Part shown: positions 1-12,362 of the stretch, one piece after another
Position numbering within the stretch: the first letter of the stretch is position 1
Layout of the letters: each line of letters starts with the position of its first letter
From: Hamiltosporidium tvaerminnensis
Taxonomy: Eukaryota; Microsporidia; Dubosqiidae
DNA: 64,000 nt
Direction of reading: 5' to 3'
NCBI GenBank assembly: GCA_022605425.2
Contig: CM061255.1
Coordinates: forward strand, 496,001-560,000
Notes under the pieces: generated by a model
What the model was told of the DNA's origin: nothing
Databases searched by the model: none
The model's input: only the letters and a program-made list of their open reading frames with translations
Program-made: the position numbers and the translations under genes

Positions 1-3000
1 AAAATTATCTAAATAACTTTAAATACATGTTATATAGTTGTTTTACGTATTTATTTCTGTTTTTTCACTTTCTTTTGCAATTGAAAGTTTTTTTCGGATT
101 TTTTTTGCTCTTTGTACGTTTTTCTAACAAACACGCACTTTAAATTTTTATTCTGCGAGACATGGTTTAATCTGCTTTATGTTAAGTAATTTAATTCGTT
201 CAATATAAAAGCTTATAAAGATTACAATGAAATAAAGATGATTTTATATATATTTCTGCGAAGTGTCTTTTTCGTAAGGTTTCATGTATTGTTTAAATAT
301 ATAATTGGTTTTACTCCAAAATATTTAAAAAATAAAAATAAGTACATTTTATTTCCTAAGAATAATCTATTGGTTAATTTCATACTCGATTTATAGTTGA
401 TTGAAAATAAAGATTTTGAATTTCAAATAGATATACATTATGTTTTTAAAGTATATATGCCTGCAATACACGTTTGATAGATGGGTTAGAAAATATTTTA
501 TCATAATTATGGATTTGTCAAAAGTATTTTAGGCCGCAACTAATTAACTAACACAAATTTGATATAGAGACCTTTCGGAAAATATTTCACATATGTTTCG
601 AAAAAAATTCAATTAATTTTTATGATTTACTATAAATTTATTTACTCTATAAAACTAACGTTTGGAAAATTACAATGATATGTAATTAATATACAATATT
701 TTAATACTTAAAAAAATTTATACATAATTTCTTTTAATGTATTGTTCCTGTGAATAAAACATGTTTATTTTATAATAAATTTCAATCTAATATATTTTTA
801 CAACTTTGCGACAATATTTTAATCTTAAAAAGGTTAATAAAAAATTATGTTAACCTATTAATATCAATCACATAAATAAATATGCCTTTTTAATAAATTT
901 TTCTGTTATATGTCATATTTTAAAAAGGCATAGTGCTTTATAAACACATTTTTGAAATAAAAATTGTTTAAACCGATTAAAATATAAAAATATAAACAAA
1001 CATAGCTCCGCTTGTTTCAATAAATAAAAATGTGTAAAAATTCTTATGTTTTTTCACAGGACAAAAAATATAATTCGCAAATCTTATATAGTTTATAAAG
1101 ATGTAAATCCTACAAATTTCTAAAAATCAGAGTTGACTGGTGAGTAATCTCAAGTTATATCAGGAGCGAAACTATAAATCCAATTAAATTATATTTTTGT
1201 GGATTATTGCAATCTAAACTCTGTTAAAATAAATATTTACGATTTATACCCTCAAGAAAAAAAAATTCATTAATTATTTCCATTCTCGTAGCAGATCCAA
1301 AATGTATTTAAAATGCTAAATAGTAAGTTTATTTTATATTTTAATTTATTACGTTTTAAATTTTTCACATCGGTTTCAATACCGTGATATATTTATACGC
1401 TAGTATTTAAATATAAACTGTAATTTTGGTATAGTAAGCTTTTATTTATTTTTTTGATTTATATGTATTAAATCTCTAATTATACTTCTTTGCCTACCTG
1501 TATTAAGATTAAATCATAGATTATAATTAAAGTATATAATTTAATATTATGGAAAAAAAACTTTAAACCCACAAACCAGCCTTCTTCTTAATCCTTTCGT
1601 GCTTTCAAGTCAAACTTAACTCCAATCTATCTGAATTTGGTTTAAACTTCCTGTCTTAATTTTTTTGTACTTGAAAAAAAGACTCAAGATTTTACAATGA
1701 ACATGAAAAAAAATTTCTCTTTGAAATATCAATTTTTTTAACTTTGTCTTATATAATTTTTTCATAGATGCATAAGTTCTAAAGCAATTATACATCAACA
1801 TTTTAACCCTTTATTAATATTTGAACATATTACAACTCAATATAATTTGTAAAACTACTGATTAAAATCTATATTTCTATGATTCCTATATAAACTTTTA
1901 CAAAAACCAAGCTTTAGTTATTTTGCTATGAAATATATAAATCGAAGATTTTTTGCATCAGATTAGATTCTTTATTATAAGTTTAAGAATCTTAAACATA
2001 TTGGAAATAATTTAAAATTGTGAATAATAATTGACAGCTAAAATAGCTATTTTTGATGAAAGTTAATTATTTGCTGCTTCTAGATAATATGAAGTATTTT
2101 CCATATATTGAATAGGATTGTTAACAAGCAGATATCTATCCCTATTTTTTCTTTCAAATTGTACAGAACTGTTTTTTGCTTTTTTATCATAATATACACC
2201 TCTTTTTACCTAAGACAAAACATAATCTACATAACAAATTTTGATTTAAAACTTTAACACCGAACTACTTAAAAATAAGTTTCTTTTAACATTTTACAAT
2301 TAAATTAAGCAATAATGTGTTATTGCTCTGATTTTTTAAATAAAAAATTTTAGAATTTAAATAAATATAATAGAAAAAATATTTTATAGTGTAAATATTA
2401 TACAGTGATAATTTTTATGGTTCATAAATATATTGAAAATAATCTTCATTAGTTCGTTTTATACTAAAATATGATTTTAAAAAATAATTTAGAATTTTTC
2501 TTTATTTAGTATTGAATTTGATTTATATTTCTTTTTGTTTGTTTTAAAATCATTTGTTTAATATTAATTTAGGAATTTTAAAAAAGGATGTAATTATTTG
2601 TATGTATTGTTATAGATAACCTATATTAGGCAATATTTTCATATTATTAGAATCTTCTGTGTATTTTTTATAAATATAATTCAATGTTTTCATGTGTTGT
2701 ATTATTTTTGGATTTTTTTGATAGAATGAAATTTCTTATAGTTTCGTTTTTTTCCTTCATCCAGCTATAGAACATGAAAAACTCGAATCGTTTATAAATT
2801 GGCATTAAATAATTGTATTAAACTTTTATTGCCTTATATTATGAAAAGAAAATTAAAACTAAAACTCGTGAATTGTAATGTAACAACAAAATTTTACTTT
2901 TACAGATATAGATCTAAAATTGTACAAGAAAAATAGTTATTTAAATTGTTTCATATTTAAATTTTAATCAAATGCAATAAGTTTATAAATAATTTGAACT

Positions 3001-5903
3001 ACAATTTTCAACGATAAAAATAGATTGTTAAAAAAAATTAAGCGTTTGTTTTATCTAAAAATTTTTATATGATATGACTATGAGTTCATTGAAAATACTT
3101 TTGTAAAATTAAAGATTTTTTTTGATTTTCGATATGATCTCAGATGAATATGTGAAAATATTTTAAAACAAGTGTAAATTTAAAGATAGATTAAATCTGT
3201 ATTTTTTTTTTCACAATATTAATTTTAGCTATAATCTTCGAATATATGTAAAATAGCTACGAATTTATATGAATCATAGATTATTTGTGTTAAAACAAAT
3301 TTTTGAAGTATACATATATTTTTTTCGATAACTATAACACCTTATATATTCAAGCCTATGAAATAATTTTCTATAATATTTTTCGGTTAAATGACCTAAT
3401 TTTTACTATATTTTATATTTGGTTACAGCTTTGAAACAATAAGCACCAGAAAAACCTGAGAAAAATTTGAATAAAAAAAATTGGAAATTAATAGGAAGAG
3501 ATCAGATAATGGTTTTTAATATTTTTATTTACAATTCTGGAAATGGTATACGATTATTATTGAATTATGACTCTCTGGAAAGTATTTATTTCCTAATTTT
3601 ATCAAATTTGTCCGCAGTTTCTTAAATTTAAACATATTTTAGACATATTAAATAAATAGAATCTAAGTATAAATAAGAATGAATCCAAATTTATTGTCTG
3701 AGCATTTAAGTTTAACATAAAAATTGATTTCATGACGCTTATTTATGTATTTGTTTTTGCTAATACATCTATTATGTGAATACAACTATAAATACTCTAA
3801 AATCTTAACTCATACGTTTGTATTCGTTCTTTTTTTTTCTTTAAAAAATAATTTTCTATTTCATAAGAAATAATATTCTGTATTGATCTATCAAATATAA
3901 AGAGTATTTTATGCAAAAACATATAATATATTTGATATTGAAAAAATAGCCATTTTCTTAAGTTTAAATCAAATATTGATTTTTGATTGATCAAACATCT
4001 CATGTCTTATAAAACACATAAATAAAGATTTCTGAATGTGTTATTAGAGATATGTTGCGCTTATTCTTACTTTCACTTTTTTAAAGCTTTTAAATTGAAT
4101 ATAATTTTGATTTATTTGATACAAAACTTAGAAACAATTTTTTTATAAATTTGTCATTTTTTTGAAAAGGTAAAAAGTTTACTAAGAAACTATAAATAGA
4201 AATAGAAATAAAAGTTAAGGAAAAATTCTTATAAAAAATATATTTATTGAAATAATTTTCAAAGTAGAACAGAGTCATTGGTAAAAGAAGTATGAAATTA
4301 TTGGTGCTTTTAGATATAAATAATAATTCAGAACTAGTTCAATTTTCAGGGAATAGAAGTATAAGTCAAGATAAAAACATAGCTTAATATAACAAATTAG
4401 TGTGAAAGCGTCTTCGTATTTTCTAGGCATTCTTATAAGTCATCATTAGTAAAATTTATAGTTGTATATATGCTTAGTATTTTGTATTATGTCCATTATA
4501 TCATCTCTTTGTCGCTTATACATTTATTATGGATTTATAAATTTCACAAAGTTATATTTGTTCTAGGTTTATTTTAGAGAATGCAGAGGTTACTAGTATA
4601 ATAATCTAAATCTTTCAAATGTATTGCTTAATCTTGGTATTTTCGTATTAAAATAAAGTTTAAAAGGTATCATTTTTCTTAGATTTGTTCTTTTGCACAC
4701 CATTTGACATATTTCTTATAGATTAAGCATTATGTACAATTTTATTCTATTTTAAAAATATTTTATAGCTTACTATAATCCTTTTATCTATCGTATGGCA
4801 TATTTTGAAATTCTTTTTTGTTCTAATATATTCATTCCAGATAGAACATACAAATTTATCTATCAAAGTCTTTACAAATTTTCATTTTTATTTGTTTCGT
4901 TTCTTTAGTTAAAATTTCGGCTTTAAATGTTATCAATATTTTTATCTTTCGCTTAAAGTCTTATTCTTTTTTATTTTGAATCATAAATTTCGTATATGAC
5001 AAGAAATTTCATTTTTCTTTGTTATTTCTGATCAAGATTTCTTTGGCGGGGAGGGGAGTTGATTTTTGTTTCGAAATTCTTCTTTTGAAGTTTCTTTTTT
5101 TCTATAGTTTAAAAACATCATAAGTTCTAACTTCTAACTTTATGAATTTTGTTTCTATATTCTTCGAATTTTATTTCCTACATTACATTTTTTTTCTATT
5201 TCTGACAGTGCACAATAATAATCACTTATTTGAGCACAATGTCTATTCGATTCGCAAGATACACTCTATCTTAACCATACGACTGAATCTTTCGATTTCA
5301 CACCATCACTCGATTTTCATTTCTACTTCGAATAGAAAACATAATTTCTGTTGTTCTGCACAAATATCCTACTTTCATTTTCTTCTCTTACTTCGGTTCC
5401 GATGAGTTTTCATTAAAAATAAACCCCCCCTCCCCACATTTATCTTTTATTTCTCTATAAAATTTTTTATACCGATGCACAGATCTATCTAATAAGCATC
5501 AGTTCCATTTTTCTATTCTGCTATTTCAGAAGAAAATATTGCTTCTGAATTTTTCATAATTTCTGGGTTTTTTCGCTCTATAAATACTTTTTTTTTGAAC
5601 AAATTTGTTTCCGGATTAGGAAAATTTGTTTATTCAGACTATTCTATGATATTCTTAGATCTATTTATGGAAGGTGATATCAATTAAAAAATGTCTTTAA
5701 TGAAATTGTTTATGAATTGTATTGTTCTAGATTAAAATTACTTATTCTCTTAATAAATTGGTACAAAATTTGGAAATAGAACTGATTCTACACAAAGTTT
5801 AATTTTAAGTTTATAAATGTTTATAATGTAGAAAGCAACTTTTATAAAAGAAATTTTAATTTGGTTTTAATTTGATTAATTAAATTTTATGAGGCCAATA
5901 ATT
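1..5903. other. AT-rich region without recognisable genes
   Basis: No open frame here combines an ATG start, a plausible length and normal composition. The short open frames are poly-Phe/Ile/Lys artefacts of A/T runs. The only compositional anomalies are a G-rich tract at 5045-5056 and a C-rich tract at 5424-5435 that flank a pyrimidine-rich stretch. No tRNA, rRNA or mobile-element signature was recognised. Confidence 0.6.
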
Positions 5904-6606
5904 GTGGAGGGAGGATAACCACATAAAAAATCATCTTTTTGGCAATGATTCTGTGAAATTGGCATGAAGATCATTGTTTAGATTTTTGGTGGGAATAAAA
6001 CTACAATAGATCACCCGTCATCCATAGAATTTGTATGAGAAGGTCTATGAATAGCGGAACTTTTTCTAAAATTTATTTTCTTTTTTTTATGCTACTAGAT
6101 CGAATACCGCAGTTGAACTTATAGATAATTCCCATTTAAAAGCATGGAAACCTAGCTTTACTCGCTAGGGTTTGAAGACTTTGCGCCTGAGAAAAAATAA
6201 AACCCTTTAAATCCAGGAAAATCAAGTAACAGCTTATATAGGTTGCTATGTCATAGTACTGTCTATATAAAGCCTTGTAAGTCGCAGAAATATATATTAG
6301 CTTGAAGTTTATGAGGTTTGAAAGTGTGGAATAAGTTGAAATGCTACATAGTCTTATGGACACATAGAAGGTTTTTACTTGTGATCATACTCCATGCAAC
6401 GGACACCAACGTATTAGGGTAACTGGATCCCTTGTTAGTTAAGTTCTACACACCTGTTAGATGAGGGGCCTTAGGATGTAGGTATCCGAGGGGTCCCAAT
6501 GATTGTATAGTGCTGTTATTTATGATAAACCTAGAACTGTGTTAACGTCATGAAAATAATATTACACTTGCCACTGTTTTTACAGATATGATATTTTTAA
6601 ATTAAA
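5904..6606 (+). mobile_element. R730 repeat, older full-length copy
   Basis: This is a worn copy of the ~730-bp non-coding repeat seen best at 14.15, 27.93 and 45.09 kb. It keeps the 5' block (GGAGGGAGGATAACCACATA), the GGTGGGAATAAAAC block, the region around 6150 (AGCATGGAAACCTAGC) and the 3' block ending in an A/T-rich tail. The 75-codon antisense frame at 6136-6363 is an accident of the repeat. A target-site duplication could not be read with confidence, as expected for an older insertion. Confidence 0.8.
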
Positions 6607-7489
6607 AAAAATTTTCAATTATTGCCGCGTTAAATTCTTCTAAATATTGATTTTAAAAAATTAGAACTTTTGATTTGTCAAGTATTTCTATTTAATATGT
6701 AGTTCGATCCACGTCTAAGGTTCATTTTAAGTTCCTAGTGTTTTATTAATCCTTAATGGCATCATATATATCCTAAGTTTTCCATTCTGTCTTTTAGATT
6801 GTAATGTTTGGAATACCCAATAAATTTCATAACTGTAATTTTAGTGGTATTGGTACCTCTATGTTCATTTAATTCATTTATGCTATAATCTATTATGTTA
6901 TTTTGCTTAGTTGGCCTGCCAAATATGATATATCATAATAAACGAAGATAATCTTTCAACAGAGTTACTTGAATCTTTGAATCGAATCTAGTCTTCTTTC
7001 GAATATATTTATTAGCTTCGAATGCATCACTCGAATATATTTAAATATGCTTTAAAATTTCATGTTTTTATTATTTAAAGATATTCATAAACTAAGATTT
7101 ATAAAATTAAAAGGAAAAATTCTGAGAATAAATATACTCTGTTTTTTAATTTTAACTTTATAAATTAAGATCGATGAAAGTAATTGGGAAATTTAAGAAA
7201 ATTTTTGATAATCTAAAATAATTTCTTACAGGTCTAAGTAAAAATAAATACAGCTACAATTTTCAAGTTACTTTGAAAAATGAAAGCAATTTAGCAATGT
7301 ACATCTGATATGATTGCCGCTAGTACTACCAACAATCGTTTTAGATATGTCGCTTGTAACATCTGGCACTTTAACAAGTTGAATATTTTTTTCAGTCTTT
7401 CTTTATTTAGTTAAAATTGTTTTTCTAAAAAATCAAATACACAAAACAATTTAACGGATCTAAGTTATATTAAGCTTCGTTTAGGAAAA
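6607..7489. other. Spacer, nothing recognised
   Basis: AT-rich spacer between the first R730 copy and the integrase relic. No ORF, RNA gene or repeat was recognised. Confidence 0.5.
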
Positions 7490-9205
7490 GTCAAATAGAG
7501 TGTGCTTATACAAATGTCAAAATACACAAATTCTCACATAAAGCTATACTTGAAGTTAATAGAAATGTTAAAGCATCCAAAAGCAAGTTATTATGATAAA
7601 AAAACTCTGAGGATCATTAGCGTTTACGCATGTTTGACATATTATATATTTAGAGAAGGAATGGTTGATTATTCTTTTGAAGTAGGGTAAAAAGCAGATT
7701 GATTTTTATGTACATCAGGAATTTATATTTCATATTTTACATGATACACATTTTTTGATTTGGCACATTGTAGAAACCATATGGATTAATAGCTAAATTC
7801 ACAGTATAAAAACATCAGAATAGAAATGATAGTAGCTTATCTAATTTATGAATGCCGGACGAAAAAAACACAATGTAACAAAAAAGGATTATTCTAAAAC
7901 ATATACTAAGTAACAACATAAATTCGAGATTTCACGTCGAAAAATCAACATGGTCTCGATCTTATGATCCAAAGAAATTCATACTTGTATGTCAAGAGCA
8001 TTAAACCCAATGAATGCAGGTTCGATTGTAAAACACAAAAGAGCTGAAAAATTGGCTTATTTGCTCATAAATATTCTTACTATTTCTGGTGAGCCTACTA
8101 TTTCGCAAAGTGATAATGGCAGGAAAACAGTAAACAATAAACTAAATAAGTATGCACCATTTGGCCAAAGTCAAAGATGGTGCATAGAATACCTAGACAC
8201 TCTCAGAGTCAGTTTTCCGTGGAACGTGCGAATCTATTGTTGAGGATATGCATTCATTATGATTGGATTACGATAACACAGAAAATGGTCAGAAGAGTTA
8301 CTTTTTGTTTATATTATGAAAACCTTGTCTTATCATAAGGGCCACAAGAAAAAACGCATGAAGCAATGAATGAAACAATGTTAAAAAAATTTCGTAAAGG
8401 TTTTCTACCTATAGACGTTTTGCCTTATATAAATTGTAAAAGACTTAGAAACAATATTAAAAGACTAAGAAAATTTACAATATGTAGAAGAGGCTACATC
8501 ATTGAATGAGGTAGCCGATCTAACAAAGATTCGAATAATATAGAGAATGCATATTCGTTTGATAATATGTTCCGACTTTAACTTCCTTATTATAACCAAA
8601 TTCTGATTTTCCTTAAATAGAAAGAAAGATAAACATTTCAGCGCTATTTGATCTTTCGGCCAGTGAAAAAGAAAAAAGGTAGAATGAAGATTATGATGTT
8701 CTGGAGAATTTCGATTTGAAAAAAATAGTATCGAACATATTAAAAAAACAGAGAGATTTCAATAAGCAATCTAAAATAACAAGCCGAAAATGCTTCGATA
8801 TTCTAATTCGAAACATTCGTTTTCCAATAAAAGAAAAACTATAAGACTTCGAGTCAAAAATGTTGACAGAAGTCGCGCCGATAGAAGAAACATTCTGGCA
8901 TTTCTTCTTATGACAACAGATGCTAATTTCCATAAATTAGGCAGGAAACATGGGGGTTTAAATCAATTTTATTGATAAACTAATTTAAAATATGCAATAA
9001 AAAGTTGATTTCTGCAGAATAAATCTCTAGATCTGAGATTTCACTAAAGGAATGTGCCAGAATGTCATCCAAGATCTAAGTCTAGGATTATAATCACGCG
9101 GCTGCAAACTTTGATGCATATCGAACAAAAGCAAGTTTCATAAAAAAAGGGGCTTTGTAACTTGAAATGTCACCAAAATGTAGGCTGCTCTAATATATAA
9201 GAACG
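7490..9205 (+). pseudogene. Decayed KRBA2-like integrase transposon
   Basis: A retroviral-type integrase gene is still legible across several frames. In order, I see an N-terminal segment (7500-7690, with KKTLR); an H2C2-like zinc-binding stretch (7740-7880, HDTHFLIWH then ECRTKKTQC); the integrase core (8035-8150, RAEKLAYLL then SQSDNGRKTVNN); its continuation one frame over (8180-8240, IPRHSQSQFSVERAN); and a C-terminal part (8840-8970, VDRSRADRRNILAF, KLGRKHG). A cysteine-poor remnant of the usual Cys-rich tail lies at 9050-9200. The family (KRBA2/SCAND3-like integrases of cut-and-paste or Polinton-related elements) is recognised from this motif order. Frameshifts and stops throughout make it non-functional. 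Element ends were not identified. Confidence 0.75.
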
Positions 9206-9711
9206 CTTGTGAATGCACATATTTTATAAATGTACATGTTATTCTCGTTTATGTGCTTTTATCCTGAAATTCTTTAATTCAATAATTTTTCTTCTTATTT
9301 TGGCATTTTATACAATATTTAGAAAAAAATTCTCAAATTACCTGTAACATTTTTTATAATTTTTAATCAAATATTATTTAAAATTGACACAAATAAATAT
9401 TTTCTATAAAATATTTATTCTTTAAATTTTTATATTATTCAACACAGTGAATAATTTTAATATGATATACACGTATTTATCAAATAGTTTTCTAAATGGC
9501 GATTAAAATAATAATTTTTAAGAAATTAAATTTAGAAAGGTACTTTTAAATGAAAATTAAATTTATCAAAATATTTAAATAGGCAACCACACATTCTTAT
9601 AATATTAATTTAATGCTTGAAAGACATTAAATTTATTCTTTAGGCTTTTGAAAATATATAAGATAGTTTAAACGTTCAAAAAAAAATATTTTACTTAAAA
9701 TTGTTTCTTTT
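9206..9711. other. Spacer, nothing recognised
   Basis: AT-rich DNA with no recognisable gene or repeat. Confidence 0.5.
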
Positions 9712-10665
9712 AGGTATCATAAAAAATCCGGAGTAGTGTTCTGCTATATCAAGGATAGAAATGATTTATAGGGGGCAGAAGGTATGTGTCAACACTGCAA
9801 CCAGTCTTTAAAAACAGAAGACCAGGTAGCAACGAAATGTGAAAAAATGCTAGGCCATGACTACACCAGACGGCATAATGAAGTGGTTAGATGCCTACAC
9901 TTACTTCTCTTAAATAGATATAACTTCAAGTCTTCAAAACGAATTAGGAGTCACTCAGTTCAAGAAATTCTTGATAATGAGTATGCAGAGATAAGAGTGG
10001 ACACCAGAATTAAAACTGATGTTAAAATTCGGAATACCAGACCGGACATATTTATTTTAGATAAGAAGAAGAATAAGATAACACTCATTGAAGTAGGAAT
10101 CACTTCCCAAGATTCACTTCAAATAGTTGAAACTGAAAAACTTAGGAAGTATGACCTGCTAGCCAATGAGTTGGGCCTTATTTATAAGTGTAGTGTTGAG
10201 ATAATCCCTTATGTGATGACCTAGGACGGTATTGTGACAAAATACCATAAATCTCAGCTTAAAAGACTAGAAATACCCATGAATGTAGAAGCATACATTC
10301 AGTCTATACTACTTAAGAAGACACTCGAAACAATTTCCTTTGATCGACGAATGGGACTTGAGTCAGGACTAAATGCCGAAGAGAGCTGGGAGAGAGCGTC
10401 AATGGGTGTTATTATGAGATCAGAGATGCATGAGGAACCAATACCCCCTTTAAAAGAAGCGAAAACAGAGGAAGATGGTGCCAAAAATTTTAAACCAAAA
10501 TATAAAGCCCCCTTTATTTTACAAGGAGGAACCACTTTAGAGGAACCGACCAATAACATAAATGAAGAGTCGGATTTGGAAGAAGAGACAAAAGTGGTCA
10601 AAGAGGTAGAAGAAAACATATAAAAATGGTAAAAATATTTAACCCAGAATTTTATTAAATAAATA
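9712..10665 (+). pseudogene. 5'-truncated retrotransposon, copy A
   Basis: This is the 3' quarter of the non-LTR retrotransposon found intact at 49.7-53.6 kb: the zinc-knuckle region, the restriction-like endonuclease (RPDIFILDK, then TLIEVG) and the acidic C-terminus. It is broken. A TAG replaces the Trp of the knuckle region near 9767, the knuckle His is Gln, and another TAG at 10222 replaces the Trp of MTWDG. The 3' UTR ends CCCAGAATTTTATTAAATAA plus an A/T tail. The first ~235 bases are clearly more diverged from the intact element than the rest, and from about 9950 onward the copy is nearly identical to the inverted copy B. The exact 5' boundary is approximate. Confidence 0.85.
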
Positions 10666-10993
10666 AAAAATAATAAAATATTTAAAAAATATTAAAAAAA
10701 TTAAGGGTAAAAAAATAAGAGTGGAGAGAAGGGAAGAATGTAAAAATAAATTAATAAAACAATTACTATTGTTTAATAACGGAACATCTACAAGTATATT
10801 AGAATAACAATTAGAAAGGTTAAAATTAGGAAAAAAAAATATACTTTTATATTTCTACTATTCACTTTAATAGAATTAAGTTTTTAACAAAAAAAATATT
10901 CTTTTGAAAATTTATTGAATTTAGAATGTAAAGAAGTTTAAAGCAATAAATTTTACGATTTATACGTTTTAAAAACTATATTTTTAAGAAAAT

Positions 10994-11082
10994 AATATTT
11001 GGTGAGAAAAGAATATTTGGTAAGAAAATAATTCTTTAGTTATAAAATAATACTTTAGTAATAAAAGAATATTTGGTAAGAG
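10994..11082. repeat. Short imperfect tandem repeat, unit ~18 bp
   Basis: About five units of 16-19 bases stand in tandem, in two variants: AATATTTGGTAAGAAAA-like and AATACTTTAGTAATAAAA-like. The array lies in the spacer between the two inverted retrotransposon copies. No function is evident. Confidence 0.6.
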
Positions 11083-11094
11083 GTAGTGTAGATT

Positions 11095-11290
11095 CTGATA
11101 AATAAATTAGAAGACCTACTTTATTTGTGATGAGGTTAAATATTTATAAGAATAGTTAAAAATGTAAAAATAGGTGGGAATAAAACTATAATATGGAATG
11201 GTTAATCCAAATGCTTTTTATCGATGTATTTTCTTTAGATAAACCTTGGAAAACTGTTTTTAATGAATTTAATTTCTGTAAAATAAATTT
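11095..11290 (+). repeat. R730 relic (5' part)
   Basis: This is a degraded match to the first ~200 bases of the R730 repeat. The best anchors are GGTGGGAATAAAAC near 11174 and the stretch around 11248-11283, which aligns with the repeat's GGAGAAACTTTTT and following GAATTTATTTGTAG blocks. The rest is too diverged to follow reliably. Confidence 0.55.
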
Positions 11291-11529
11291 GAAAATTTGT
11301 GGTTCGAACTCGAAAATTTACCATTTAATTGGTAATATAATGGTTAAGATGTTATTATAATATTTAGTGGATAATATATTATTGTGTTATAGTGAGAAAC
11401 AATAAGCTTCAGCTGTATAAATTTTAATGGTTGTTCCGTTCGAATACCGTTGTTATTTTATATGACTTTAATGTATTTGATCTTACAAAATTCTAATTTG
11501 TATTTTAAATTTATATTCTAATTTAGATT

Positions 11530-12350
11530 GGAATTATTTAATAAAATTCTGGGTTAAAATATTTTTTACCATTTTTACATGTTTTCTTCTACCTCTTTGA
11601 CCACTTTTGTCTCTTCTTCCAAATCCGACTCTTCATTTATGTTATTGGTCGGTTCCTCTAAAGTGGTTCCTCCTTGTAAAATAAAGGGGGCTTTATATTT
11701 TGGTTTAAAATTTTTGGCACCATCTTCCTCTGTTTTCGCTTCTTTTAAAGGGGGTATTGGTTCCTCATGCATCTCTGATCTCATAATAACACCCATTGAC
11801 GCTCTCTCCCAGCTCTCTTCGGCATTTAGTCCTGACTCAAGTCCCATTCGTCGATCAAAGGAAATTGTTTCGAGTGTCTTCTTAAGTAGTATAGACTGAA
11901 TGTATGCTTCTACATTCATGGGTATTTCTAGTCTTTTAAGATGAGATTTATGGTATTTTGTCACAATACCGTCCCAGGTCATCACATAAGGGATTATCTC
12001 AACACTACACTTATAAATAAGGCCCAACTCATTGGCTAGCAGGTCATACTTCCTAAGTTTTTCAGTTTCAACTATTTGAAGTGAATCTTGGGAAGTGATT
12101 CCTACTTCAATGAGTGTTATCTTATTCTTCTTCTTATCTAAAATAAATATGTCCGGTCTGGTATTCCGAATTTTAACATCAGTTTTAATTCTGGTGTCCA
12201 CTCTTATCTCTGCATACTCATTATCAAGAATTTCTTGAACTGAGTGGCTCCTTATTCGTTTTGAAGACTTAAACTTATATCTATTTAGAAGGAGAAGGTG
12301 TAGGCATCTAACCACTTCATTATGCCGTCTTGTGTAGTCATGGCCTAGCA
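11530..12350 (-). mobile_element. 5'-truncated retrotransposon, copy B
   Basis: This copy contains only the endonuclease half of the retrotransposon ORF, starting at the LGHDYTRRHN motif, plus the 3' UTR. A 12-bp target-site duplication, CTAATTTAGATT, flanks it exactly (11518-11529 and 12351-12362), so it is an independent, recent insertion. The reading frame (11575-12351 with a GTG at the junction) is uninterrupted for ~258 codons, but there is no ATG or promoter, so expression is doubtful. It shares private variants with copy A, for example IRNTRPD and DRRMGLE, that the intact element lacks. Confidence 0.9.
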
Positions 12351-12362
12351 CTAATTTAGATT

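Noticed and set aside
5142-5405. 87-codon frame rich in Phe, His and Leu
   Set aside because: Composition follows the pyrimidine-rich DNA; no leader motif, domain or signal peptide stands out. Listed only as a compositional anomaly.
11330-11460. tRNA-like strings (TAATATAATGGTTAAGAT and GTTCGAATAC)
   Set aside because: They resemble A and B boxes, but I could not draw an acceptor stem or a proper T-stem, and the spacing exceeds that of a tRNA. The region lies next to an R730 relic.
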